Shown piece by piece: positions 42,850-53,637 of a stretch of DNA of 64,000 nucleotides (its first letter is position 1; every line of letters starts with the position of its first letter). The DNA is from Asterias amurensis. Its lineage: Eukaryota; Echinodermata; Asteroidea; Forcipulatida; Asteriidae. The stretch is from the NCBI RefSeq assembly GCF_032118995.1, contig NC_092665.1:3942001-4006000 (forward strand), in the 5' to 3' direction. The position numbers were made by a program, and so were the translations under genes. A model generated the notes under the pieces. The model saw nothing but the letters and a program-made list of their open reading frames with translations, was not told the origin of the DNA and did no database searches.

Positions 42850-44187
42850 TTAACACCGAGTCAATATACATTGTGCTATTTTTACTTGAACTGTATATTT
42901 TTGAAGTTTTTTGCGATAGTATTTTGGTTTTGAGATAATGTGTTTTATTTTAAGAGTAATTCTATAATGTGATTTCGAATGAAAGAGTGTTTACATTTTA
43001 GCTAACTGCGTGTACGCCGATTAATATTGTTTTGTATCAAAATGAACATAATAATTAACAATTTGCCGACCGAAGCTTACTTGTTAAATAATAGATTTCG
43101 ATCAAGTTTAAAGTGTGACTTATGTGTAAATAAATGTCTTTGTAGTGATGCAATAATCTTGAATTGAGTTTCTTCAGATTTTAATTGGCTTCTTATTGAT
43201 CAAGATTTATCTCAATTAATGGTGTACCTCAAGTTCTCTGCAAATGATGTCCTACCCAAAATCAGGCAGCAAAAAAGTGAAAGATACTTGCGGTTTGCTA
43301 AAGTTATTTTAAAGAAAATTATTGGTTGTACTTGTCTTTTAACTGCCGATCCATACACATATTATATTAGGCCTAGATGCATGACTGTGTATTTGCACAA
43401 GGTTAACTCTGGACTATTCCATTAAGGAGGCGAAATAGAAAAATGGTACTGCCACATTTCACCGGTGACTGTATTCAGCGCAAGGCACAAAAGAAATGCA
43501 TTCAATTTCTGATTCACAATAATCACAATATTGACATGGAAACCTTTTTTTTTTTTCTTTTTTTTTTTGGGGGGGGGGGGCTGGAGATGCCCACACATTT
43601 ATCGGCCCTACACATAGTTTTTTGTACACCAGAAATAATGAAAACATAAACACAAAATCAAAAATTTGATTGTAGTATGCTCACTATGTCAAGAATTCAA
43701 TTTATTTGTGAAGAAAAGTCGATTTCAACTAAAAGCGAGAGAATCCCATTATTGAGAGAAACCTGTGAGAATCCTCCCTAGTGGTAAAGTATTAATCTTA
43801 CAACACATATACTTCAACACGAAGAGAAAACTGTAACATTAAATCTATATTCAAAACGGAACTGTTGGTAAATAACTGGGTTGAATAGCGAGACCAAACT
43901 ATCGACGCGAGACCAAACTATCGACGCGAGACCAACATATTGACCCGCGACCTGACCTGCCAAGTTCACATAGACTAAGTTGTATGAGTCCTATCGACAC
44001 AAATCACTTCATGACAGGTGAATAAACACGAATAAACACGGAAATGAGAACAATATACAAGGGTATACACGAAATGATTGGGAATAAATTGAGAAAACAT
44101 TTGCTAGCAGTTAGACACTTGTACCATTAGATCTAGGACCCATGTTTGATACGAGTCTGATCTGAGTGGGTTTCAACTGATGTAATT
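42850..44187. other. Upstream block of receptor 9
   Basis: It aligns with the upstream blocks of receptors 7 and 8. A mixed T/G run lies at about 43547-43580. The 19-bp promoter repeat occurs twice near 43890-43930. A short extra sequence (ttagatctaggaccc) precedes the start-proximal block. No gene is seen. Confidence 0.5.
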
Positions 44188-46212
44188 ATGACCATGTCTC
44201 GAGGGTGCTGGTTGTTGCATCTTCTCCTGGTGTGGTGCTCTCTGGAACGAGGTGCCAATGCATTGGGCGTTACAATCACTAAGGTATCACCAGTGGGTTA
44301 TCCTGTAGAGGGTAACGTAGTGGAGCTACGATGTCAAGCTTCTGGCTTGCTGGCGGGTTATATCATTGAGTGGACGAGGATGGAGGATTCCCAGGATGTA
44401 TCAGTAGCCCGGAATGGAATGAGTGTGGATTCGAGATACACGCTTTCTATACTGGCGTCTGGGGCTCAAACTAAGTTTGAGGCACTTACTTTTAATGCTA
44501 CCAGGGAGGACACAGCAGTGATTTACGGTTGCCGAGTGAGGGACTCTGTTGGGCTGAATAGCACTGTATTGGCTGAAGCGCAACCTCTCTCTTTAACAGT
44601 GCTTTACTTCCCATCTGCCATGTACCCCATCTGCATTCCTAATGGTCCTTTCACTGTACAAGAAGGAACGATAGTAAACATGAGCTGCACTACTGAGATA
44701 GGAAACCCAAAGGTAACTATGCAGATTTTTGCGCATATGGACAGCTCTGTGTATACATGGACTTACACTAGCGATATTAAAGAACAAATGAGATCATTAC
44801 AGCTGAGTGTAACTGCAGCTAATGACGATGGTCTTTATCGATGTCAAATCAACCCAGACTCCACAGGCTCATCACCATTTACAGGAATGAAAAGCGCATG
44901 TTCGATAGGACCAATAACTGTTGGCCCAATGACAACCGAGAACACACCAAACGTCAATACGCCGACCACACCAGACTTATCGAACAGTCCAACAACTGAT
45001 GTGTCACCATCGACTACACCCGACCCTGATGAAGCTACAGCCCGGCCTCATGAAGCTACAGCTCGGCTTGATGAAGGTACAGCCCGGCCTGAAGACACGA
45101 CAACCGTGACTTCACCGACAACTTCGTTCCCTATTGCCATTATAGCAGGAGCAGCAGGAGGAGGCGGCCTCTTAATCGTCTTACTTATTATCTTATTGAT
45201 ACTCTACCTATGCAAATGTGGATGCTTCAAGAAAGACAAACAACACCCAACATTATGGCAAACTAATGTACCACTTACTGAGTCAAATGATCACAACGAG
45301 TCGTGGGGAAACCACTCAGGGTCCATCGGTCAAGACGTGGAGGAAATGAGAGAAATAAACCCTACTCCGGATTTCATTCAAGAACCTGAGACGGAGAATG
45401 CGCTAGAGATGAAGGAGATGGAGACTTCTGCAGGAGGAGATGTAGAGTACGCCCAACCACGGAAGAAGTCGACTTCCAAAGAACAGAATAAAGACGAAAT
45501 TGGTCATCCTCAAGGAACTGACGCAACAGGCGTTGATGCCGAGGATGCAGGAGCAGAGGTAGATGAGACTGGTGGTGATGAGAGCCCACCCGTGTACGGT
45601 AAGGTACAGAAGACTAAAAATAAACCACAACACAAAGAATACAGAATATCTGAAGATGATCATGCTGAGGTATGGCAAAGCACTGACCCACCACCAGGAC
45701 TCATTGAAGACAATTATACGGAGATACCAAACATGACTGCCATTAATCCTGGTTTAAAACCAACAGCAGTGGTCAAGCCAGTCGTGCACCCAACCGTCTC
45801 TAAACCTGAAGACGATCTTCAATCATCACCACACAGCAACGATGGAGTTTCCCCTAGTGTTGGGGATAAGCCAATTATCAAGAAGTTTCAACCCAAGGAT
45901 CGGTCCGTGAGCCAGCCTCAAAGAGGAGGTTTCAATCCAAACAGAGCAACTTCCTCAGCCGAGCAACCACAATCAACTGATGACTGGTCGCCTCCTATTG
46001 AGCAACATGGACACACACCTCAAGATGATCCCAATGAGGAAGCGAGGTATGCTGAGGTATCACATAATTACGCGCAACCTCATGAGGCTACAACACCAGA
46101 TGATCATCATGACATTACGTATGCTGAGCTTGATTTAAACCCACCGACATCAGACGCGATGCCTCAACCCCAGGAAGAACAGACACTGTACGCTAGCATT
46201 GTGATGGACTAG
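44188..46212 (+). CDS. Ig receptor 9, inhibitory (ITIM/ITSM) type, unit 4
   Basis: This is a single-exon receptor of 674 residues starting MTMSRGCWLLHLLLVWC. Its two Ig domains have the family cysteines, with domain 2 distinctive (IFAHMDSSVYTW, DDGLYRC, KSACSIGP). The stalk is longer because a seven-residue unit is repeated (EATARPH, EATARLD, EGTARPE). The transmembrane helix is of the AGAAGGGG type. Tail tyrosines are VEYAQP, PVYGKV, EYRIS, NYTEIP, RYAEV, NYAQP, the ITIM at Y645 (ITYAEL) and the ITSM-like site at Y668 (TLYASI). Its 3' flank is the most diverged of the four units, so it is probably the oldest branch. The tail is still nearly identical to the others, which suggests constraint or homogenisation. 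An inhibitory role is inferred. Confidence 0.9.
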   Translation: MTMSRGCWLLHLLLVWCSLERGANALGVTITKVSPVGYPVEGNVVELRCQASGLLAGYIIEWTRMEDSQDVSVARNGMSVDSRYTLSILASGAQTKFEALTFNATREDTAVIYGCRVRDSVGLNSTVLAEAQPLSLTVLYFPSAMYPICIPNGPFTVQEGTIVNMSCTTEIGNPKVTMQIFAHMDSSVYTWTYTSDIKEQMRSLQLSVTAANDDGLYRCQINPDSTGSSPFTGMKSACSIGPITVGPMTTENTPNVNTPTTPDLSNSPTTDVSPSTTPDPDEATARPHEATARLDEGTARPEDTTTVTSPTTSFPIAIIAGAAGGGGLLIVLLIILLILYLCKCGCFKKDKQHPTLWQTNVPLTESNDHNESWGNHSGSIGQDVEEMREINPTPDFIQEPETENALEMKEMETSAGGDVEYAQPRKKSTSKEQNKDEIGHPQGTDATGVDAEDAGAEVDETGGDESPPVYGKVQKTKNKPQHKEYRISEDDHAEVWQSTDPPPGLIEDNYTEIPNMTAINPGLKPTAVVKPVVHPTVSKPEDDLQSSPHSNDGVSPSVGDKPIIKKFQPKDRSVSQPQRGGFNPNRATSSAEQPQSTDDWSPPIEQHGHTPQDDPNEEARYAEVSHNYAQPHEATTPDDHHDITYAELDLNPPTSDAMPQPQEEQTLYASIVMD

Positions 46213-47760
46213 GTAACGTATAAAATGGCTGACTTGTCAAATTTTTCATATTTTAATTAACACATCCACCTGTCCTGGTTAAAGTGATGATCAAGAAATA
46301 AGTATAGCGAAAAAAGTTGATGTAAATATACATTGTAGCTGACCTATCCTTACGTAAAGTAGAAAGCAAAGTGATATTATTGAGCAATGTGTGAATTAAA
46401 TAATTAATTGTGGTGATGATTAAAAAGAAAAAAGGTAAAAATTAAATATTAAAAAAATATGCACTGTAAAATATTGCGGGGTCAGACATTACCCAGATCC
46501 GGCGCCAGTGAAGCCCGACACATTTCTGAGTCAGTGTGACCCGAAAGCTGTAATTAATAAATGGGGCAAACTAATGCATTATAATCCGAGTTAAAAACTT
46601 ATTCGGCCACTTTTAGGGGTCAGCCTGACCAAGAAATGGGTCAAGCCCCCGAGAGCCCGGAGTTAGTGTACATTCTTACCCGGGACTTTTTAGAGCATAG
46701 TAGCTCAGAAGATTATGACACTCGATGTAAGTGAGCTGACCAATCGATTGTGTCAACATATTCTGAAATTGCATTTTTATAAAACACCTATTTCGTTTTG
46801 TAAATTTGGCAAATTAACGTGAAATATCACATGGGCTTTCATTGGAATGAACAATAATAGTTTTTAATTGTGTTTTTTTTTCTTCTTTTGCCTGCTGTAG
46901 ACTATATCATGAAAGCCTAAAATCATATTTCAAAAATTTAATAAAAAAGACAATAGTGTTAACTAAACTAAACAATAGTGTTATAGAAACTGTTAAGTAA
47001 ACTAAACATGGACGCAAGGTAAAACTATGATTGGGATCGGGCTCAACAGTAGCTCATGCTTTTCGCTAAAATATATGACTAACAGTTTGTGTGACTACAA
47101 TTATTGTAAGGACTAAGAGGAAGTATATATATGTGATATCAATGTACAGAAATTGGCTTTGTTTTAGTGCACTTAACTATTTGTAAAGCGACAATACACA
47201 CATAAAATTGTGTAAGAAAAACTTAATATTCCAACCTCTACACTGAAAGTACTTGTTTCAATTCAGTGGTTACGAGTCTGTGGAAAAGGAGAAAAGACAA
47301 GGAAGTGAAATTGGCATATTGAATATTACAAGCGTGCATACTTTGATTGCTCAATTAAAAAGAGCTATACTGATTTGTTATTAATTTTAAATCCCCCCGA
47401 CAGTATTTCGGATATATTTTTACACGTGAGGTTTGAAACTTGAACAAAATGAATGATATGGGATACTTTGTTTCGAAAGTTACTGATATATATTTTCAAA
47501 TAACATGAATCGTGTGATTTTTCTTAAAAGGGGCTGTGTCGCCATCATCAAAGCAGACCATTGCATGGGGGTGGGTTTGATACGAGAGGGGGGGATTAAC
47601 TAGGCAGAAGCTCATAATTCCATGTACAGCCACGGGCCTGCCTTGATTATAACGTCAAAGGCCCTTTAAGTTTTTTTTTAACAATTTTCAAAAATATAGA
47701 AAGTGAAATTAATCCCATGTATGCATATTAGTTGATACACGATATCCAAAGCTTAAGTTC
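46213..47760. other. Diverged 3' flank of receptor 9 (unit 4)
   Basis: It is recognisably related to the unit 1-3 flanks (for example cagtggttacgagtctg at about 47263 and ccacgggcctgc at about 47630) but with many changes. It lacks the SINE at about 47740. No gene is seen. Confidence 0.5.
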
Positions 47761-48740
47761 AACATTTTTTTACAAATGATATGCAATATCACCTCTCTTT
47801 GGTAATATGACCTAGAAACTTTATGCGACCAACCACCGTGGGAATCAGACCTTTCGCCATTGTGTATCAAAGTATAAGTACAGCAAGCCAAATGCTGTTA
47901 CAATTCAACAGTTTTCTATACGTGTCTGGGTTATGAATGGTTTATACATATCAAGGGTATTTCCCTGAAAACCCTCGTTCTTAGTCATGCATACAATCAG
48001 CAAAACCGTAGTTCACAAAGGTTGTATGTGTGGGTGGATTTTTGAAATGCTGTGATTACAATTACATACACAAATCTACCCGTTCCGAATTAAAATAGGG
48101 ACCCGACTCATTTTGAAGTCAGTGTACATGTATCCGGAATCTGTGTGTAAAAAATGACCCTGAATCCGAGCTAAAATCTCATTTTTTTTATAAAACCCAG
48201 TTTTTTGTCAACCTGATCCATAAAAGAGTCAGTCCCTTCTGACACATTGGATCCGGGTGACTCTGACCTGACCCGGGTGTTTTAAGAGTGTAGAGCGTAT
48301 AGGTTATTTATAATCCATTATTAACAGCAGTAAACGAAGAATGTTGTTAACTGGGGTTCAAGGGAATTATATCTAAGCAAATATGCATATAGGTGGTACA
48401 GCTTGTGTGATGGTGAAAAATTATTACATTTATTTATACAATAGATGCTTTTGGTTGGTAACCCGTATTATCAATCAGCCAATTCTATTTGTTCATATTT
48501 TTTATTTTATGTACAGTATATTATTTTACATATGTTTCGTCTTCTAGAATCACAACTGTTTGCGTGATCAATTTCCTGATATTAGATACTACACAAATTC
48601 CAGAAACTATTGACAGAATTTAACAACACTCTAATCATCCCAGCCGAAACTATGGAGCCCATAGAGACTATTTTCTTTTCATAGGAGCTTGTAACTTGAT
48701 TTCCTTAAAACGTTAATATTGCACTTCTGATCATTGTATA
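47761..48740. other. Intergenic, no gene seen
   Basis: Around 48090-48290 there is a degraded relative of the cctgacccggaact minisatellite and its surroundings, perhaps the remnant of a further unit. Nothing else is recognised. Confidence 0.4.
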
Positions 48741-49064
48741 TTATAACACCCCTTAGTGTGCCTGCTCATTGGTTTAGAGCGCGTCACATGACATGTCTGT
48801 TTTGCTAGACTACGGCCATGTGATAGTGCGTCGGTTTGCCGTGCGCTAGTCCGAAGACTAGCACACGGCGTGCAGTACCCAGACGTCCGTTGCGTGTACG
48901 AGGATGATACATTAATAGTCTGTAACCATTTCGGATTGCACGACACTACATGCAGCACAGTAAAAAAATTGCAATCTGTATTCGCGTCGTCCGTGGATTG
49001 TAGCATTCAGGTCTGTAACTTAATAATAATAGTACAGTATTCAGAAATGTTTGGGGTGTTATAA
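48741..49064. mobile_element. Short TIR element, about 324 bp
   Basis: The ends TTATAACACCCC and GGGGTGTTATAA are exact inverted copies. The interior contains the palindromic gtgcgctagtccgaagactagcacac. No protein domain is recognised. Confidence 0.6.
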
Positions 49065-49068
49065 AACG

Positions 49069-49231
49069 AATATTGACTGCTTTTACTCGTGCAATGGTTA
49101 AAACTATGACTCTCTCGGTGATCCCCGTAGCGTTCTATTTTCCCTCGGCTTCGCTTCGGGAAAATAGAACGCTCAAGGGATCACCTCGGGAGTCATAGTT
49201 TTAACCATAGCACTCGAAGCAGTCAATATTT
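49069..49231. mobile_element. Fold-back palindrome, about 163 bp
   Basis: The arms AATATTGACTGCTT and its complement enclose further paired blocks (ggttaaaactatgact, gcgttctattttccc). The loop is tcggcttcgcttc. It would form a nearly complete hairpin. Confidence 0.8.
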
Positions 49232-50954
49232 GTATACTAGCTGAGTTTCGCTTCATTAGTGTTCTACATGACTACGTAATACAAGGCGTATAGTTTTGAA
49301 GGGTATTCCCCTGCAGTCGCTGGTTAGTCCAAAATGGACATGTATCAAAACTGTTCGGGGCGGGGACGGTAGTCAGAGGGAATGGGCGATACCCCACCCG
49401 CACTTAGATCCCTTGCCCCTATCTTGCCCCCTCTCTTGCCCCATGAGCTTGTAAAATTACAGTGAATGGTTTGAAACCCCCAGATTGTGTATTTGCCCCC
49501 GCTTGACCCAAAAAAAAAACAATGAAAATGTCTCTCAGTTACGCCACAATAAATTCCATGTGCGCATTTAAAACTCTTTGATAAAACAACAGCTTTAGGC
49601 CTATTAAATGAATCATCAACAATTTGACTCGAACTAAATGTGTAAGCAGAAATGTCGTTGTGAGTAAAACAAATTCTTATTCAAAGATATCAGTTGTTAA
49701 ACAAAACCTCACCATTTTGTTGATAAAAGTTCTAAAGCTAAAATCATTGCTATTTCCAATTCATGTAATAAAACATGAACCGTAACCATGCCAATATTGA
49801 ACAATAAAATATAGTATAACGAATGCTTACGATCGTTCGGCTTAAAGTACTTCGATAAAATTGTTTCACAATTTGAGGAATGCTCTTCGTTACCCAAACA
49901 CCGTCCTTAACCGAATGGAAACAATTTGTCAGAATAAATAGTTACAAGTAAACAGTACGAGTGTCCTTTTAGTCTTTCGACAAACATTTCCTTCTAACTG
50001 TGGTGGAAAAGGTAATGTTGACTTTGTAAGAAGGGAAAACTCTTTCAGTGGTTTAATGTTATTGCCACCTGGATTCCAGTCAGAAACTCGATTACTGGTG
50101 CAATGTCGTTGTATGGAACACGGTCGATTTTGGGTCACATCCAATGAACCAACATCCGCACAAGCACGTCGTCGTTTTTAATGGTACCGTTACACACCTA
50201 TGTTCAGAAACAGCTAATGTTTCTCACGTCATGTTCCAGCACGTGTTTTCCTATTCTTAACCCTAACCCTGTAGACGATGTGACCCATGTTTCGCCGGGC
50301 AAAAAGACACGTAGTCATGGTAAGAGTGCATACACTTTCTAGCTGGCTGCCAAAACACAAAGGTATTGCTCGGCGGTGCGCGCGAATGATGTTTTGGTTT
50401 TCGTGTGACGTCAGAGGTCACATCGTCTATAGATAACCATACTTTACAGAATGTATACGAGGTGTTATTGGAACATATCAATGTCGGAATGCAGTCACCT
50501 TTTATCAATGTCCGTAAATTAATATTGAATACCAGCCAGACTAACGAGCTCACAGTTTTGATTCAACATAATCTGAGACTAAAACCATCCATTTAACATT
50601 GGTATATATTTTTGTGTATGTTTGGCCGTAAAAGGTGTAGGAATTAACCATAAGTCAAAAGAAGTGAAATGTAAAAAAAAAAAAGTAAAAAAAAAATGAT
50701 GACACGCCAATGGCTTTTGCGTGCGTATTTAATATGAGAAGCAAAGTTTTTAGAAAAAAGTGATCCAATGTTCAAACGTTGTTCTGATGGGCTTAAATTT
50801 CAAGTTTCCTGACGAAGAGTAAAACGCGCATGAGCACAAAGCTGTCAGCAGCATAAAACGGAACTAGAGAAACTGATAAATATCGTAGTTAACTGTCACG
50901 GTCTTTTAGTGCCCTCTTGGTGTCTGATTTAGAAAGTTGTTCGAGCATCCTGTC
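49232..50954. other. Upstream region of receptor 10
   Basis: No gene is supported. It contains short A runs near 50670-50696. No promoter block shared with the other receptors was recognised. Confidence 0.4.
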
Positions 50955-52520
50955 ATGATGGCTCAAAGGTGTATGTTTGTGCATTTACTGCTGCTTTGTG
51001 TGTGGTGTATTGATACAAAGTTCCAAGGTGCCAATGCACAGAATGTGACCATCTCAAAAGTACAACCAATTGATGATCCCGCAGAGGGTGGCTATGTGGA
51101 CCTGCGATGTAATGCCACCAACCTCACACCAGGTGACTCCATTGAATGGTCAAGATTATACATGCATGCTGAAGTTATTATACGTCCAAGTTTTGAAACC
51201 CCACAGTACACTCAATATACAGAGACATCTTCAGAACAATCTTTGGTTCAGAGGTTCAAAATTAACATTTTGACAAGAGATGACACGGGACTTTACTACT
51301 GCAAGGTGAAGAATTCTGACGGGACCGTAGAGGAAACAGCAAGTATCTATGTAACGGTGCGTTACTCACCATCAGCTGAGTACCCCTTGTGCTCTCCCAA
51401 TGGTCCTTTAACTGTACAAGAAGGAACAACTCAACAATTCCATTGTACAACTGAAAGAGGGAGCCCGTTAGTAAGAATGCTTATACTCAAGAACGGTTCA
51501 GTTATTTCCCCAGAGTCATTGTTGGGAAATGCTACAACTTTTACAAAGTCCCACACCTTCACATTTACTGGAGATGACAATGGTACATCTGTCAAATGTA
51601 AAATCATCTCTTTCCCGTTACAAAGAAATTGCACATTCGGACCAATCACTGTAACAATGCGAGATGCTCAAGATTCTCAGCAACCACTAACCCTGGGAAA
51701 TAGCACCACCCCTCAAACCGATGCAACAAGCGAGAGTTCGGACACAGGTTATCCAATGTGGACGGAATCTACGACAGGCAGTAGTCGGCAAATTATAAAC
51801 CAAACAACCCCTCAAGAATCTGTAAACACATCAACACCCATTCAAGAAACTCCAACCCCATCAGCACCCAGCAGCCGAACTTCAAACCCATCAACGCCTG
51901 CTATTCAAGAAACTGTAAACACATCAACACCCAGTCAGCCGACCCCAACCCCATCAACACCCAGCAGGCAGGAAACTTCAAAACCTCCAACCGCTAGTCA
52001 GGAAACTCTAAACCTACAAGCAATTGGTCTCCCGATCGTAGTTATAGCACTAATCGCAGGAGGCTTGATCTCCTTACCGATACTACTGATAATTGTACTA
52101 TGTTGCTGTTATTACAAGAAGAAGCAGAAACCCAGACAACCACATATCAACCTACCACTGTTTCAACCGACTACGGACTTGGTTTTCGAGCCGCAAGGAG
52201 TTCACCATATCATTCGTAAAGAGTCTACAAATCTGGACAAAGATGACATGACTGAGAAGGATGATTCATCAGAGGGATTTGGTGCCGATCAAAAACCCAC
52301 ACCTGAGTTCATGTCACCATTCATGGTATCACCTTCTCCAACTACTGAGCCTGAGGACAACCGATCTACGGTCATCAAAAATGGCACCAGTACATCTCCA
52401 ACCGATGTTGATAAGAAGAGCATCAACAAGACGTTCACATCTCAGCCTGAGCTTACTACAGACAAAGATGACTCTAAAGAAGCCCATGGAGAGGTTCTCC
52501 GTCCAGATGAGCCTCACTAG
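50955..52520 (+). CDS. Ig receptor 10, ITIM tail cut by an in-frame TAG
   Basis: The annotated frame gives 521 residues, from ATG 50955 (the upstream open frame begins with a TTG). The signal peptide is MMAQRCMFVHLLLLCVWC. Ig domain 1 ends in a canonical DDTGLYYC; its opening side (LRC, IEW) matches the family. Domain 2 runs from QFHC to VKC with the extra pair in YPLCSPNG and NCTFGP. It lacks a core Trp. A long Ser/Thr/Pro stalk with repeated TSTPSQ-like units suggests dense O-glycosylation. The transmembrane helix is LPIVVIALIAGG followed by LLIIVLCCCYY. The tail ends at TAG 52518-52520, before any ITIM. It is the most divergent member, and the protein as read would be unable to dock through ITIM/ITSM. 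Confidence 0.8.
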   Translation: MMAQRCMFVHLLLLCVWCIDTKFQGANAQNVTISKVQPIDDPAEGGYVDLRCNATNLTPGDSIEWSRLYMHAEVIIRPSFETPQYTQYTETSSEQSLVQRFKINILTRDDTGLYYCKVKNSDGTVEETASIYVTVRYSPSAEYPLCSPNGPLTVQEGTTQQFHCTTERGSPLVRMLILKNGSVISPESLLGNATTFTKSHTFTFTGDDNGTSVKCKIISFPLQRNCTFGPITVTMRDAQDSQQPLTLGNSTTPQTDATSESSDTGYPMWTESTTGSSRQIINQTTPQESVNTSTPIQETPTPSAPSSRTSNPSTPAIQETVNTSTPSQPTPTPSTPSRQETSKPPTASQETLNLQAIGLPIVVIALIAGGLISLPILLIIVLCCCYYKKKQKPRQPHINLPLFQPTTDLVFEPQGVHHIIRKESTNLDKDDMTEKDDSSEGFGADQKPTPEFMSPFMVSPSPTTEPEDNRSTVIKNGTSTSPTDVDKKSINKTFTSQPELTTDKDDSKEAHGEVLRPDEPH

Positions 52521-52697
52521 ACAAAGCCTCCTACAGGTGAGATTGTGTACTCTGAGGTGTCAATCCAAGAGGGTGTACCTCAAGTCTCGTCTTCGTATAC
52601 TACGTACGCTGACCTTGATCTATCACCGTGTACATCGGCCACGTTACCTTTGCCCAAAGAAGACCAAACGCTTTACGCTCAAATTACCAATCTTTAG
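52521..52697 (+). CDS. In-frame ITIM-bearing extension after the TAG of receptor 10
   Basis: Directly after TAG 52518-52520, the same frame stays open for 58 codons to TAG 52695-52697. It encodes EIVYSEV, the ITIM TTYADL and the ITSM-like TLYAQI, with the latter two tyrosines 23 residues apart as in all the other ITIM receptors. The frame and motifs are conserved, so the TAG is a recent nonsense change, a polymorphism, an assembly error or a readthrough site. Which of these cannot be told from the sequence alone. Confidence 0.8.
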   Translation, partial: TKPPTGEIVYSEVSIQEGVPQVSSSYTTYADLDLSPCTSATLPLPKEDQTLYAQITNL

Positions 52698-53258
52698 AGA
52701 CTCTTCTATAATTAAATACTCGTATATTACATTAATACTAGTGTCGTTTCGGGGGTAAAGTTTGGGGCGGAACAGTATACACAAACTTATAACATGAACA
52801 AATACAAAGTTATAATTCTAGTGCATCGCGGGGAAAAAATCAGGCAATTAAATATTGCAAGCAAAATCTTCGTGTTATATATTATTGTTGGCCATTTTTG
52901 CGGATCATGTATTTAATTGATATGCCTTTAAGTTTTTCTCTGCTGTAAACATGTACACAACTTGTATTAGACAAAATCTTCCGTGAGAGGAAAGTCACTT
53001 CAAAATGTACTCAAATTTATTTCCTCGTAACAATATTATTAGTTAGTAAACAATTAATTGACACGGAGTTGGAGGCCATGGAGTTTGGGTGATGACCTCT
53101 GCTGTTGCCCCACTAAGGCCCAGCCCAGTCTTGCCATTGGTACCCCCTTTGAAAGTTTCTAGTTACTATTTTCAAATGGAAGTACAAGTGCCCTTTGCCT
53201 ATGCAAAAATGAAAATGGTTAAAAGATCTCACCAGCCAGTCATTGTGCAGTGAGTTAA
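52698..53258. other. 3' flank of receptor 10
   Basis: AT-rich sequence without a recognisable gene. It is unlike the flanks of the other receptors. Confidence 0.45.
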
Positions 53259-53637
53259 AGACACTGGACACTATTTGTAATTGTCAAAGACCAGTCTTCT
53301 CACTTTATGTATCTCAACATATGAATGAAATAACAAACCTGTGAAAATTTGAGCTCAATCGGTCGTCGAAGTTGCGAGATATTAATGAAGGAAAAGAACA
53401 CCCTTGTCACACGAAGTTGTGTGCTTTCTTATGCTTGATTTCGAGACCTCAAATTCTAAATCTGAGGTATCGAAATCAAATTCGTGGAAAATTACTTCTT
53501 TCTCGAAAACTACGTTCATTCAGAGGGAGCCGTTTCTCACAATGTTTTATACTATCAACCTCTCCCCATTACGCGTAATCATGAAAGGTTTTATGATAAT
53601 AATTATTTTGAGTAACTACCAATAGTGTCCACTGCCT
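53259..53637. mobile_element. MITE family M1 copy
   Basis: TTAA-flanked, starts AGACACTGG and ends CACTGCCT. It has the central TTTCGAGACCTCA hairpin. Confidence 0.85.

Noticed and set aside
50256-50272. Telomere-like taaccctaaccct
   Set aside because: Only two units; too short to be a telomeric array.
52494-52520. A 27-base intron that would remove the TAG of receptor 10 (gttctcc to cactag)
   Set aside because: It keeps the frame on paper, but 27 bases is too short for a spliceosomal intron. A strong donor-like acaggtgag lies after the stop, inside the coding extension, and is probably chance.
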